This document shows, in pieces, positions 43,685 to 51,512 of a stretch of 64,000 bases of DNA. This stretch comes from Rothia dentocariosa ATCC 17931 (GTDB lineage: Bacteria > Actinomycetota > Actinomycetes > Actinomycetales > Micrococcaceae). The stretch lies in NCBI RefSeq assembly GCF_000164695.2, contig NC_014643.1, forward strand, positions 2,232,001-2,296,000, in the 5' to 3' direction. How positions within the stretch are numbered: the first letter of the stretch is position 1; the number at the start of each line of letters is the position of its first letter. The translations under genes and the position numbers were made by a program. The notes under the pieces are model-generated. The model searched no databases and was not told the DNA's origin. It saw only the letters and a program-made list of their open reading frames with translations.

Positions 43685-46588
43685 ATGACAGTTGTATCCA
43701 ATACATCCGAAGCTCTGAACTCCCCCTACGCCAAAGCCCTTGAGCATATGCTCGCCGAAACCCGCGCGCACGCCCTCGATTCCAGTGTTAAAGAAATTGA
43801 CAGGCTCGCTATCTCGCACGATGCTTCGCATTACCTGCTGGTACCCGCTGGAATCGTACGCCCCGATTCAGCGGAGGCGGTTGCCGATATTTTCCGTGCT
43901 GCCAGCGCCTTCAACCTGCCGCTCACCTTCAGGTCGGGCGGCACCTCTCTATCAGGGCAGGCAAGCGGCGATGGGCTGATGGTCGATACCCGCCGTAACT
44001 TCAAGAAAATTGAGGTGCTTGACGGCGGCAAGAGGGCGCGCGTTCAGCCCGGCGCCACGGTGATGGCGGTCAATAATATGCTGGCGCCCTACGGGTACAA
44101 GCTCGGGCCTGACCCGGCCTCATGGTCGGCATGCACTATCGGCGGGGTGGTTGCCAATAACTCCTCGGGCATGTCTTCCGGCACCGAATTCAACACCTAC
44201 AACACGCTGGAATCTATGGTATTCGTGCTCCCTAGCGGAACCGTTATTGATACTTCTGCGCCCGATGCCGATGACCGCCTGCGCGCTCTCGAACCCGAAA
44301 TTCACGAAGGGCTGCTGCGTCTGCGCAAGCGCGTGGTCGAAAACCCGGAATCGGTAGCGCGCATTCGCCAACAGTACTCCATGAAGAACACCATGGGCTA
44401 CGGCGTAAACTCCCTGCTGGATTACAGCACGCCGATTGATATTCTGCAGCACCTTCTGATCGGTTCCGAAGGAACACTCGGGTTCGTGGCGTCTGCAACC
44501 TACCGCACCTTGCCCATTCATAAATTCGTTTCAACCGGTCTGCTCGTGTTCGATAACCTCTTAGACGCAACCCGTTCCGTGCCCGAGCTTGTGGCTAACC
44601 ACCTGGCGACGGTTGAGCTCATGGATGCCACCAGTATTCGTGTGGCGCAGCGCACCGGGCAGGCAGCGGAGGCTCTTGCTGCTATTGATGTGCGCGAGCA
44701 TGCGGCTCTGCTTGTGGAATTTCAGGGAAACTCTGAGCAGGAGCTCACCGATCTTGCCGCTTCCGCCGCACCTATGTTTGATGCTCTCCCGGTGGTGTCG
44801 CCGGTCGAAATGACCAGCAAACTTTCTGAGCGTAATGCGCTCTGGGCTGCGCGGCGCGGGCTGTACACCACGGTCGCGGGCAACCGCCCCACCGGCACGA
44901 ATGCGCTGCTTGAGGATGTGGTGGTCCCGGTGGACGTGCTCGGTACTACCTGTCGCGATCTGACCGCGCTCTTTGACGCCCACGGCTACCAGGACTCGGT
45001 CATTTTCGGGCACGCAAAAGACGGCAATATTCACTTCATGCTCAACGAGCAGTTCCGCGACGCCAAACAGCTTGTGCGGTACCGCGACTTCACCGAAGAA
45101 ATGGTGCAGCTCATTCTGGAGGCTGACGGCTCGCTCAAGGCAGAGCACGGAACCGGGCGTATTATGGCACCGTTTGTGCGCCGTCAATTCGGTGACGAGC
45201 TCTTCGAGGTCATGCGCGAGATTAAACGCCTGATCGACCCGAAGGGTTTCTTGAACCCGGGTGTGGTTCTTGCCGAGGAAGACACCGATTACGCCACCGA
45301 CCTGAAAGTTGCCGAAACCGTTGAAGAAGAAGTCGATCGGTGTGTGGAATGCGGGTACTGCGAACCGGTGTGCCCGTCTAAAGATTTGACGTTGACCCCG
45401 CGCCAGCGCATTGTGCTGCGCCGCGAAATTGCTGCGGCAGAAGCTAATGGTGATACTAAACTTGCCGAACGCCTACGCCAAGAATACGAATACTACGGTG
45501 TGGATACCTGCGCGGTAGATGGCATGTGCGTTACGCGCTGCCCGGTGCAGATCAACACGGGTGATTTGGTGCGCCGTCTGCGTGCCGAGAACCAGGATGC
45601 CCTCGGTGCCGCCGGGTGGAAATTCGCCTCGAAACACTGGGGTGCGGTCGATAAAGTGGCGGGTAAGGCTCTCACGGTCGCAAAAATGCTGCCGTTCCCG
45701 GTGGTACGCGGAGCCACCGATATTGGTCGTAAACTCTTCGGTGACGATATGGTGCCCGCCTATAAGAAGGGGCTGTCTGCCGGTGGGGCGCCGCGCGTTC
45801 CTCATGCGGAAGCGAATCCCGATATCGTGTTCTTCCCTGCCTGTGTGAATGCCATGTTCGGCGGTGTTGATGGTGAAGGTAAGCACGACCCGGTGAATGC
45901 GACTCAGGCGTTTATTCGCCTCTGTGAACGTGCGGGCGTGAAATACCGGGTTCCCGAAGGTATCGACCAAATGTGCTGTGGCACGCCGTGGAAGTCCAAG
46001 GGGTATACAGACGGCTACTCGATTATGAGCGACCGCGTGCTCAAAGCGCTGTGGCAGGCGACCGACGGCGGGCGCATCCCGATTGTGTGCGATGCTTCCT
46101 CGTGCACTGAGGGCCTTGAGGTGATGCGTGCGAAAGTTGCAGCTGCCGTAGAGCATAAAATCACGCAGGGTCTGGGGGCAGGCGAAGCCGATTACGCTCA
46201 GTTGAAACTTATTGACTCGGTGCAGTTCGCCGCCGATACGCTGCTGCCTAAGCTCACGGTATCGGCTCCCCTACCATCGCTGGCGCTGCACCCTACCTGC
46301 TCGATGACTCACTTGGGCGTGCAGCCAGCGTTCGAGAAGATTGCAAACGCCATGAGTGAGCAGGTATACGTTCCCAAGAATTGGGGATGCTGTGGTTACG
46401 CGGGTGACCGCGGTATGCTGCATCCTGAGCTTACGCAGAGCGCTACCCGTGCCGAGACCGCTGAGCTAAACGAGCACGAGTTCGCCGCATATGCGTCCTC
46501 AAACCGAACCTGTGAGCAGGGTATGACCGAAGCAACCGGACATACCTTCCAGAACGTACTGCAGCTTCTAGAGCGGGCCACTCGGTAA
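43685..46588 (+). CDS. FAD- and Fe-S-dependent D-2-hydroxyacid dehydrogenase (YdiJ-like)
   Basis: About 967 residues. FAD-binding domain (PLTFRSGGTSLSGQA, GVVANNSSGMSSG), FAD-oxidase C-terminal domain (GHAKDGNIHFML, EHGTGR), then two 4Fe-4S motifs (CVECGYCEPVCP near residue 554 and CAVDGMCVTRCP near 609) and two Cys-rich CCG domains (FFPACVN, MCCGTPWKSKG; LHPTCSMTHLG, WGCCGYAGDRGMLHPEL). E. coli YdiJ of the same build oxidises D-2-hydroxyglutarate; other relatives act on D-lactate or glycolate, so the substrate is open. AAGGAG is ten bases upstream of the ATG at 43685; ATG 43655 is an alternative. A degraded partial copy lies at 37181-38300. Confidence 0.88.
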   Translation: MTVVSNTSEALNSPYAKALEHMLAETRAHALDSSVKEIDRLAISHDASHYLLVPAGIVRPDSAEAVADIFRAASAFNLPLTFRSGGTSLSGQASGDGLMVDTRRNFKKIEVLDGGKRARVQPGATVMAVNNMLAPYGYKLGPDPASWSACTIGGVVANNSSGMSSGTEFNTYNTLESMVFVLPSGTVIDTSAPDADDRLRALEPEIHEGLLRLRKRVVENPESVARIRQQYSMKNTMGYGVNSLLDYSTPIDILQHLLIGSEGTLGFVASATYRTLPIHKFVSTGLLVFDNLLDATRSVPELVANHLATVELMDATSIRVAQRTGQAAEALAAIDVREHAALLVEFQGNSEQELTDLAASAAPMFDALPVVSPVEMTSKLSERNALWAARRGLYTTVAGNRPTGTNALLEDVVVPVDVLGTTCRDLTALFDAHGYQDSVIFGHAKDGNIHFMLNEQFRDAKQLVRYRDFTEEMVQLILEADGSLKAEHGTGRIMAPFVRRQFGDELFEVMREIKRLIDPKGFLNPGVVLAEEDTDYATDLKVAETVEEEVDRCVECGYCEPVCPSKDLTLTPRQRIVLRREIAAAEANGDTKLAERLRQEYEYYGVDTCAVDGMCVTRCPVQINTGDLVRRLRAENQDALGAAGWKFASKHWGAVDKVAGKALTVAKMLPFPVVRGATDIGRKLFGDDMVPAYKKGLSAGGAPRVPHAEANPDIVFFPACVNAMFGGVDGEGKHDPVNATQAFIRLCERAGVKYRVPEGIDQMCCGTPWKSKGYTDGYSIMSDRVLKALWQATDGGRIPIVCDASSCTEGLEVMRAKVAAAVEHKITQGLGAGEADYAQLKLIDSVQFAADTLLPKLTVSAPLPSLALHPTCSMTHLGVQPAFEKIANAMSEQVYVPKNWGCCGYAGDRGMLHPELTQSATRAETAELNEHEFAAYASSNRTCEQGMTEATGHTFQNVLQLLERATR

Positions 46589-46610
46589 AGCTTTGCTCCG
46601 TTAAAACTGT

Positions 46611-46654
46611 AGGGCTGTGGGTGCAGCATCTTGCGATGCTGTACCCACAGCCCT
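46611..46654 (+). terminator. Terminator of the YdiJ-like gene
   Basis: AGGGCTGTGGGT.CAGCAT pairs with ATGCTG.ACCCACAGCCCT, a 19-bp stem with one wobble and a six-base loop, 22 bases after the stop. Confidence 0.88.
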
Positions 46655-46723
46655 ATGTTTGTAATGCTTCTTATTTCGACAGCTCAGAAGGCCAGTTTAT
46701 ATTCTGCCTCCCCCCGGATATAC

Positions 46724-46781
46724 AAAAACGCTATGTCCTGTTTCTAGCGTCAGAGCTAAATCTTCAGGACATAGCGTTTTT
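46724..46781. terminator. Bidirectional hairpin in the 46.6-47.1 kb gap
   Basis: AAAAACGCTATGTCCTG pairs exactly with CAGGACATAGCGTTTTT around a 24-base loop that can itself pair (TAGCG/CGCTA-like elements). A and T tails on both sides allow termination in both directions. It probably ends minus-strand transcripts from the 47-49 kb operon, about 300 bases past its last stop. Confidence 0.8.
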
Positions 46782-47079
46782 AGCGAAATCGCTAATAATC
46801 GTGTTGTGCGGTGCGATATAAGAGCAACCCGGAAGTCTTGTTGCCCAAGGTAACCCTTCAGAACTACCTCACTTCTAACATTAGCCTTATCTGTAAGCGA
46901 ACTTCAAAGATATTCGGAAATTGTAACCAAATCTTTATGTTTAGCGAAAAGTTCAACCTTTTATCAACATTTTGGTAGTGTCATACTAATTTTCACGACA
47001 GGGGTATGTGAGACTTTCTCCTGTACAATAAAACAGTTTTTATATGTGAGGTATTACTCTTTATATACTGACAATCTGT
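46782..47079. other. Untranslated stretch downstream of the secreted-protein gene
   Basis: About 300 AT-rich bases between the hairpin at 46724-46781 and the stop of the 47080 gene. No frame or RNA family is recognisable. If the hairpin is the terminator, the minus-strand mRNA has an unusually long 3' end. Confidence 0.4.
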
Positions 47080-48258
47080 TTACATGTTGGGCCAGGTCGG
47101 GTGCAACCGACCCTCACTATCCCCCACCCCCACATCATCCAAATGCCACCGCTGACCCGTATACACATCCACCTTACGCAACTGCGGATTCGGATTCCCA
47201 ACATCAGGCTCATCCGCATGCCCTGGACACCCCTTCGCCCCCGGATCCTCAGTACAAGTCTTACCCACCGAATGCACCTCAGACTCCCACACCCGCACCA
47301 GCACCGGCTCACTAACACGAGACACCTCGGTTCCGAAAAACTGCCACGGCCCACCATCAATACTGTACTGACCCGCATACGTCACCGTGACATAGGCATG
47401 AAAATTCCCCACCTGCGGATACGCATAACTCGTCGACGTCTCCTTCACCCCCGAAGAGGAGGAAGTGGTGGTACTACTGCTGCTGCTTCGGGGTGTACCA
47501 GCTTGATGAGTTCTCAGCTCCTGCCCGTCTCCGTACTCATACCGGTACGCCACCGGTACCGCCCGAATCCTGGTACGTCCAATCGGTAAGTCCCCTTCAA
47601 ATAAGTTGGAACTGCCTTCTAGAGTGGTGTAGAAATTCGTTTCCTCACCCTTGCTCGTGTGTGGCGGATGCGCACTATCCAGGGTCAGGTGCGGATGTGC
47701 CGGGATCAGCTCCAGCAAATGGGTGCGCATCTCGGTGATAATCCGCTCATACTCACCCTGGGCTTGCTGTGCTGCTTCCGGGTCGTTCAGGGTGCAGGTA
47801 TCACCGAACAGATGATTCGTAATCGTCTCCCCGACAGGTTTAGCCTGACCATCATCAGTAAATTCTTTATACTGGCCCACACGCCCATCCCGACTAACAC
47901 AGTACGAACCATCATTTGCAACATCAAATCTAAATGACTTATGAGCACCACTTTTATCTTGAGCGAACCCAAGATTCCCATGATGATGCTCCCGATACCA
48001 TCTCGTCCACTCATCTTGCCGACGTTCATTATTTTCCTGAGACGTGTGCAGATCGGCATTTGGATACTGTCCTATATTTTGCTCTGGCGCTTGTCCCCCG
48101 CCGCGCCACTGTTGACTTTGAGATATCTCCTGCTCTGAACACCATAGTGAAGCATCCGAATTACCGCAGAGAGGATCACCCATAACCGGAACACTTTGAA
48201 AAAGTGAGGCACATACCAATGATGCAATCATTAGGCATGGAAGAGCTCTATTCTTCAT
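47080..48258 (-). CDS. Secreted hypothetical protein with a PKD-like C-terminal region
   Basis: 392 residues. Signal peptide MKNRALPCLMIASLVCASLFQSVPVMG, then a Gln/Glu/His-rich region, a Cys-containing middle, a Ser/Thr linker (SSSSSTTTSSSSG) inserted in a PKD-like beta domain (AYRYEYGDG... SYAYPQVGNFHAYVTVTYAG), and a Cys-bearing end (GKTCTEDPGAKGCPG). PKD-like domains often mediate surface binding; this is a structural guess. The ATG at 48258 has AAGGG eight bases upstream and overlaps the end of the lipoprotein gene by 11 bases, so both are probably made together. No anchor motif is visible. Confidence 0.72.
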   Translation of the reverse strand: MKNRALPCLMIASLVCASLFQSVPVMGDPLCGNSDASLWCSEQEISQSQQWRGGGQAPEQNIGQYPNADLHTSQENNERRQDEWTRWYREHHHGNLGFAQDKSGAHKSFRFDVANDGSYCVSRDGRVGQYKEFTDDGQAKPVGETITNHLFGDTCTLNDPEAAQQAQGEYERIITEMRTHLLELIPAHPHLTLDSAHPPHTSKGEETNFYTTLEGSSNLFEGDLPIGRTRIRAVPVAYRYEYGDGQELRTHQAGTPRSSSSSTTTSSSSGVKETSTSYAYPQVGNFHAYVTVTYAGQYSIDGGPWQFFGTEVSRVSEPVLVRVWESEVHSVGKTCTEDPGAKGCPGHADEPDVGNPNPQLRKVDVYTGQRWHLDDVGVGDSEGRLHPTWPNM

Positions 48259-49000
48259 TCTTCTCACCCTTCATATCCAAGAACTCAACGCTATCGATAA
48301 GCCACCGATTCCCATCATGGTGAAGAGTCATCATATACCAGTTATTCTCGTAATCTTTATTAACAACTTCCTTATAGTGCTCTCCATCAGCCTCAATATA
48401 GATGAGATGTGGCCAAGCCATGAAGAACTTCCACTTATATTTACCACCACCGTGGTTAATAGGCTCACCATGGAACTCGTAGCCATGCACATCTCCGCCT
48501 ACAATCCACCCACCCTTTTTATAAAGACGAGTATCAAAATCATAGGTCTTCTGTTCATCTGTGAAGTTCTTACTGATAAATTTATAGGCCTCTTTGAAGT
48601 CCCCAGTCTGAAGCCCGTAGTTACGCCATTCCGTCCAGGCTTTTACCGACTTAGTCATCCCTTCTAAGGAAGCGTTCGTATACCCCTCCTCCGTCTTCGG
48701 TTTCGGGACATTCTGCGCAGGACCATACACATCAGCGGCGCGGAATTCTCCATCTGGTGCTTTCGAGTTCCCCGAATAATGCTGTGGCGCACTCGACGAC
48801 GGCGACGGATTCTCACTTGAGGAAACAGAAGCAGAACTGGAAGCATCAGCACTTTCCGCACTAGAAGAACTCGGGCTCTCAACAGACGTTCCAGCTGGTT
48901 TTGCATCTTCCCCACACGCAGATAACAACACAGCAAACCCAGAAACGCCCAAAGCACTCATAAGGGCACGACGAGACAAAACAGGGATACGAGTATTCAT
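48248..49000 (-). CDS. Lipoprotein with a twin-arginine-like signal, possibly DUF6318-like
   Basis: 250 residues. The signal (LSRRALMSALGVSGFAVLLSAC) has a twin Arg and a lipobox LSAC. A Ser/Ala/Pro-rich linker of about 60 residues leads to a folded domain (YTNASLEGMTKSVKAWTEWRNYGLQTGDFKEAYKFIS, then a beta-rich part with many aromatic residues). The build is like actinobacterial DUF6318 lipoproteins and the lipoprotein at 33660-34538. The ATG at 49000 is the natural signal-peptide start; upstream in-frame codons are not. It is the first gene of a two-gene operon with the secreted PKD-like protein. Confidence 0.72.
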   Translation of the reverse strand: MNTRIPVLSRRALMSALGVSGFAVLLSACGEDAKPAGTSVESPSSSSAESADASSSASVSSSENPSPSSSAPQHYSGNSKAPDGEFRAADVYGPAQNVPKPKTEEGYTNASLEGMTKSVKAWTEWRNYGLQTGDFKEAYKFISKNFTDEQKTYDFDTRLYKKGGWIVGGDVHGYEFHGEPINHGGGKYKWKFFMAWPHLIYIEADGEHYKEVVNKDYENNWYMMTLHHDGNRWLIDSVEFLDMKGEKNEE

Positions 49001-49343
49001 CGATGAACAACACATCCTCAAAATAATTGTGGCTGGGTGAATAAGATAAGACCAATTCTGAAAACCACACGTTCCATGCGCCATTCCTCCAATGGAACAG
49101 CTTATTCGCACGTACTAAATGGAATCAGAAGAAGTCATATCTATTACTCTACGATGATTCAAAATATTTAGCGATTTACCCTCGACATATATAACCATTT
49201 ATTAATAAACAACTCTGTGGATTTTATTCAAAACATTAAAGATATTAGACTTTCGAGTTTACATTTAAAAACTCAACTTCCACACAGAACTACCCCTAAG
49301 AATTGCACCTATACATTTTGAATAGAACAGAGACCCTTATACA
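49001..49343. other. Promoter region of the lipoprotein operon
   Basis: About 340 AT-rich bases, especially 49130-49330, between the lipoprotein start and the metallothionein terminator. It should hold the operon promoter on the minus strand. No gene or repeat was seen. Confidence 0.4.
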
Positions 49344-49386
49344 AAACCCGCCCGGCGTCTCCTCATAGAGTACGCCGGGCGGGTTT
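49344..49386 (-). terminator. Terminator of the metallothionein-like gene
   Basis: AAACCCGCCCGGCGT pairs exactly with ACGCCGGGCGGGTTT around a 13-base loop, 16 bases after the stop, followed on the minus strand by a T-tract (GGGTTTTGT). Confidence 0.93.
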
Positions 49387-49402
49387 ATAGTCTAAAAATT
49401 GC

Positions 49403-49726
49403 TTATGCTGCGTGCTGGCATGTGGGGCATGCGCAGTCATCACATGCGCAGTTGGCGCAAGAATCATTGCAGTGTGCGCATTCGCAAACCGCATGGTTAC
49501 AGGTCGGGCAGGTGCAGTTATCACAGGTGCAGTTTACGCACAGGTCAGAGCAGTTGCCGCAGGAGCATGCGTTGCACTCATCGTAGTGTCCTTCGTGCTC
49601 GCGGTGTGCGTGCCCGTCATGCAGGTAGTCTACGTGATCTAAGTGAATGACTGCCTGGTGACCACATGTAGGTCCGTGGGTATGTGCATGGCTTTCGGAA
49701 TGACGGTGGGGTGCAACGGTGGTCAT
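49403..49726 (-). CDS. His- and Cys-rich metallothionein-like metal-binding protein
   Basis: 107 residues with 20 Cys and 16 His. Residues 1-50 are His-rich (HTHGPTCGHQAVIH, HVDYLHDGHAHREHEGHYDE), resembling a small actinobacterial family usually lacking the Cys tail. Residues 51-107 are a Cys-rich tail with a duplicated 16-residue unit, CxNCxCDxCxCPTCxH, at 63-78 and 90-105. No aromatic residue occurs in the tail, and most Cys are in CxC or CxxC pairs, as in metallothioneins. The likely role is binding and buffering Zn(II) or other soft metals in the cytoplasm. GAGGAGAG precedes the ATG. It lies 23 bases downstream of the SmtB-type gene and shares its promoter. Confidence 0.88.
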   Translation of the reverse strand: MTTVAPHRHSESHAHTHGPTCGHQAVIHLDHVDYLHDGHAHREHEGHYDECNACSCGNCSDLCVNCTCDNCTCPTCNHAVCECAHCNDSCANCACDDCACPTCQHAA

Positions 49727-49749
49727 GATCTCTCCTCAGATAAACCGAG

Positions 49750-50073
49750 CTAATCGCCGGTGTGTTTCGTGTGTTCGTGCACATCCTTCACAATGTGACT
49801 GATGTGGTGGTCTAACAATTTGTAGATAGTGGTTCTGCCGTGCTGCTCCCCTTCAACAACATGCGCCTCTCGAAGGATGCGCAAATGATGCGAGGCGAGC
49901 GGCTGCGAAATACCCAAGCAGGTATGCAGTTCGCTCACACTATGTGGACGCTCCACCAAATGGTGTGCAATCGCAAGTCTTAACGGATTGGCGAGTGCTG
50001 AGAAAATTGCTACGGATGCACCGAATTCTTGTTCCCAGTCTCGTGGTTCCGTCTGACCTGAACCCTTATCCAT
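49750..50073 (-). CDS. ArsR/SmtB-family zinc-responsive repressor
   Basis: 107 residues, winged helix-turn-helix (FSALANPLRLAIAHHLVE, SVSELHTCLGISQPLASHHLRILREAHVV, GRTTIYKL). The last helix has Asp88-x-His90, His101 and His104, i.e. D-x-H-x10-H-x2-H, exactly the alpha-5 metal site motif of SmtB/CzrA zinc sensors; there is no ELCVCD-type Cys site in alpha-3. It should repress its own operon and release DNA on binding Zn(II) (or Co). The start at 50073 is chosen over 50079 because the -10 box would put the transcript start at about 50074-50076. The partner gene encodes a metallothionein-like protein. Confidence 0.9.
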   Translation of the reverse strand: MDKGSGQTEPRDWEQEFGASVAIFSALANPLRLAIAHHLVERPHSVSELHTCLGISQPLASHHLRILREAHVVEGEQHGRTTIYKLLDHHISHIVKDVHEHTKHTGD

Positions 50074-50080
50074 AAACATA

Positions 50081-50110
50081 ATTTTATATAAACGCCTTTT
50101 TATAGGTCAA
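50081..50110 (-). promoter_or_regulatory. Promoter and candidate operator of the SmtB/metallothionein operon
   Basis: On the minus strand TTGACC (50110-50105) is followed after 16 bases by TATAAA (50088-50083), or after 18 by TAAAAT (50086-50081). Both place the transcript start within one to three bases of the ATG at 50073, so the mRNA is probably leaderless; no Shine-Dalgarno sequence is visible. An imperfect inverted repeat TATAAA-N6-TTTATA (50087-50104) overlaps the spacer and -10 box, a suitable place for a repressor. Boxes are by eye only. Confidence 0.6.
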
Positions 50111-50329
50111 TACGCTACAAACTTCTCACCAAATTGTGACATTAACGTACTGACTAGGCGTTTTCCTCCTTTACATGAAATATGGACTGCCCAAAACCTC
50201 ACAGTCCTCTTAGACTATGCGAGCCCCATCGTTTCCGTTTATTCTCACTCTAGCAGGCTCCCTTCTCCGTCAAACCTTAGGTTACGTTTCCTAACACCCC
50301 CTTATCGCGCACAAAGGTTCAGGTCAACA

Positions 50330-50377
50330 AAAGTACCTGCATCCTCTCCTTTACATGGGTGAGGATGCAGGTACTTT
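50330..50377 (-). terminator. Terminator of the FAH-family gene
   Basis: AAAGTACCTGCATCCTC pairs exactly with GAGGATGCAGGTACTTT around a 14-base loop, 86 bases after the stop codon at 50464. The rest of 50111-50329 shows no gene. Confidence 0.85.
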
Positions 50378-50463
50378 AAATACAAAGCGGGGAACGAACG
50401 CGCAGACCATACGGTACTGCACTTTTTTGCAGCGTTTACCCAACCATCTGAATAAACCTTGTC

Positions 50464-51354
50464 TTATCCGCTATAAGGCCGCGAGCACCTGTTACTGATA
50501 GCGCCAATTCCTTCAATGCGGGTTACTAGAGTCTGCCCAGGCTTAAGCCAGTTCCGTGGGTGCAGTGAAAGCCCTACTCCGGCGGGAGTTCCGGTAGCGA
50601 TGAGGTCGCCGGGTTCTAGGGTCATGAACTGCGAGATATATGAGATAAGCTGTGCAGAAGTAAAAATCATGTCAGAGGTATTACCGTGCTGACGTATCTC
50701 GCCGTCAACTTCGCAGGTAAGATCAAGTCCGCAGGTAGGGTCAAGCTCGTCCGTCGCCACAATATAGGGACCAAACGGTGTCATGCTATCCCAGTTTTTA
50801 CCCTGGAACCATTCGCTGGTACGTCCCTGCCAGTCGCGCACCGAAACATCGTTGAAAATGGTGTACCCCAGCAGTCCAGCGAGCGCTTCTTCTTCGTCTA
50901 CCCGGCGCATCTTTTGCCCAATAACAAGGCAAAGTTCGACCTCCCAGTCTATTTTTGTGCTTCCGGTTTCGTTTGCAGAAGGCATCTGAATTTCTTCGTT
51001 GGGGCCGATGAGTGCGTTTGGATATTTCGTGAAGATGGTGGGATACTTCGGGATTTCGAGTCCCATTTCTTCGGCGTGATCGCGGTAGTTGAGCCCGGCA
51101 CAAAGGACTTTTCCAGGGCGATCCAGCGGTCGTACGAAGCGTAGGGTATTCCAGAGTTCTTCGCCGTGTCCTAGTGTTGTAGCACCGTTTTCACGGAGGA
51201 TACTCGCCGCGTTGGCAGGGTCGCCGAAGTTGGTGCGGTAACGGCTGTAGAACTGGAGTAGGGGTGAGAGTTTTGCGGGGAGTTCATAGATGGTTTTTTC
51301 GTGCATGCAGACGGCGCGGCGGCCTTTGTCGTCTTGAATTTGTCCCCAGCGCAT
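50464..51354 (-). CDS. Fumarylacetoacetate hydrolase family protein
   Basis: 296 residues. The FAH core is present: FVRPLDRPGKVLCAGLNYRDHAEEMG, the metal site EVELCLVIG with a further acidic residue in FNDVSVRDWQ, and the ending LEPGDLIATGTPAGVGL. Relatives hydrolyse C-C bonds in acylpyruvates or isomerise 2-hydroxyhepta-2,4-dienedioate; oxaloacetate decarboxylase activity is also known in the family, so the substrate cannot be fixed. AAGGAGAG precedes the ATG at 51354. No catabolic cluster surrounds it. Confidence 0.88.
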   Translation of the reverse strand: MRWGQIQDDKGRRAVCMHEKTIYELPAKLSPLLQFYSRYRTNFGDPANAASILRENGATTLGHGEELWNTLRFVRPLDRPGKVLCAGLNYRDHAEEMGLEIPKYPTIFTKYPNALIGPNEEIQMPSANETGSTKIDWEVELCLVIGQKMRRVDEEEALAGLLGYTIFNDVSVRDWQGRTSEWFQGKNWDSMTPFGPYIVATDELDPTCGLDLTCEVDGEIRQHGNTSDMIFTSAQLISYISQFMTLEPGDLIATGTPAGVGLSLHPRNWLKPGQTLVTRIEGIGAISNRCSRPYSG

Positions 51355-51512
51355 ATGCTCTCCTTGAGGTGTGAGGGCGGTCGTATTACCAGTCTACGGT
51401 GAACTTATCTTTATTGTCTTGCTAGGGGTGCCGTGCAGCTGCATGGATTATGTGGGAACCGCCGATAGTTTTAGCGGACATAAGGCGGGAACGCTGCCTT
51501 GGCGCATAATGG

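Noticed and set aside
45473..46156. Minus-strand frame of 227 codons opposite the YdiJ-like gene
   Set aside because: It is antisense to a clear Fe-S protein and has no start signal.
47046..47589. Plus-strand frames rich in Pro, His and Thr
   Set aside because: They are antisense to the secreted PKD-like protein, whose Ser/Gly/Asp codons give such composition in reverse.
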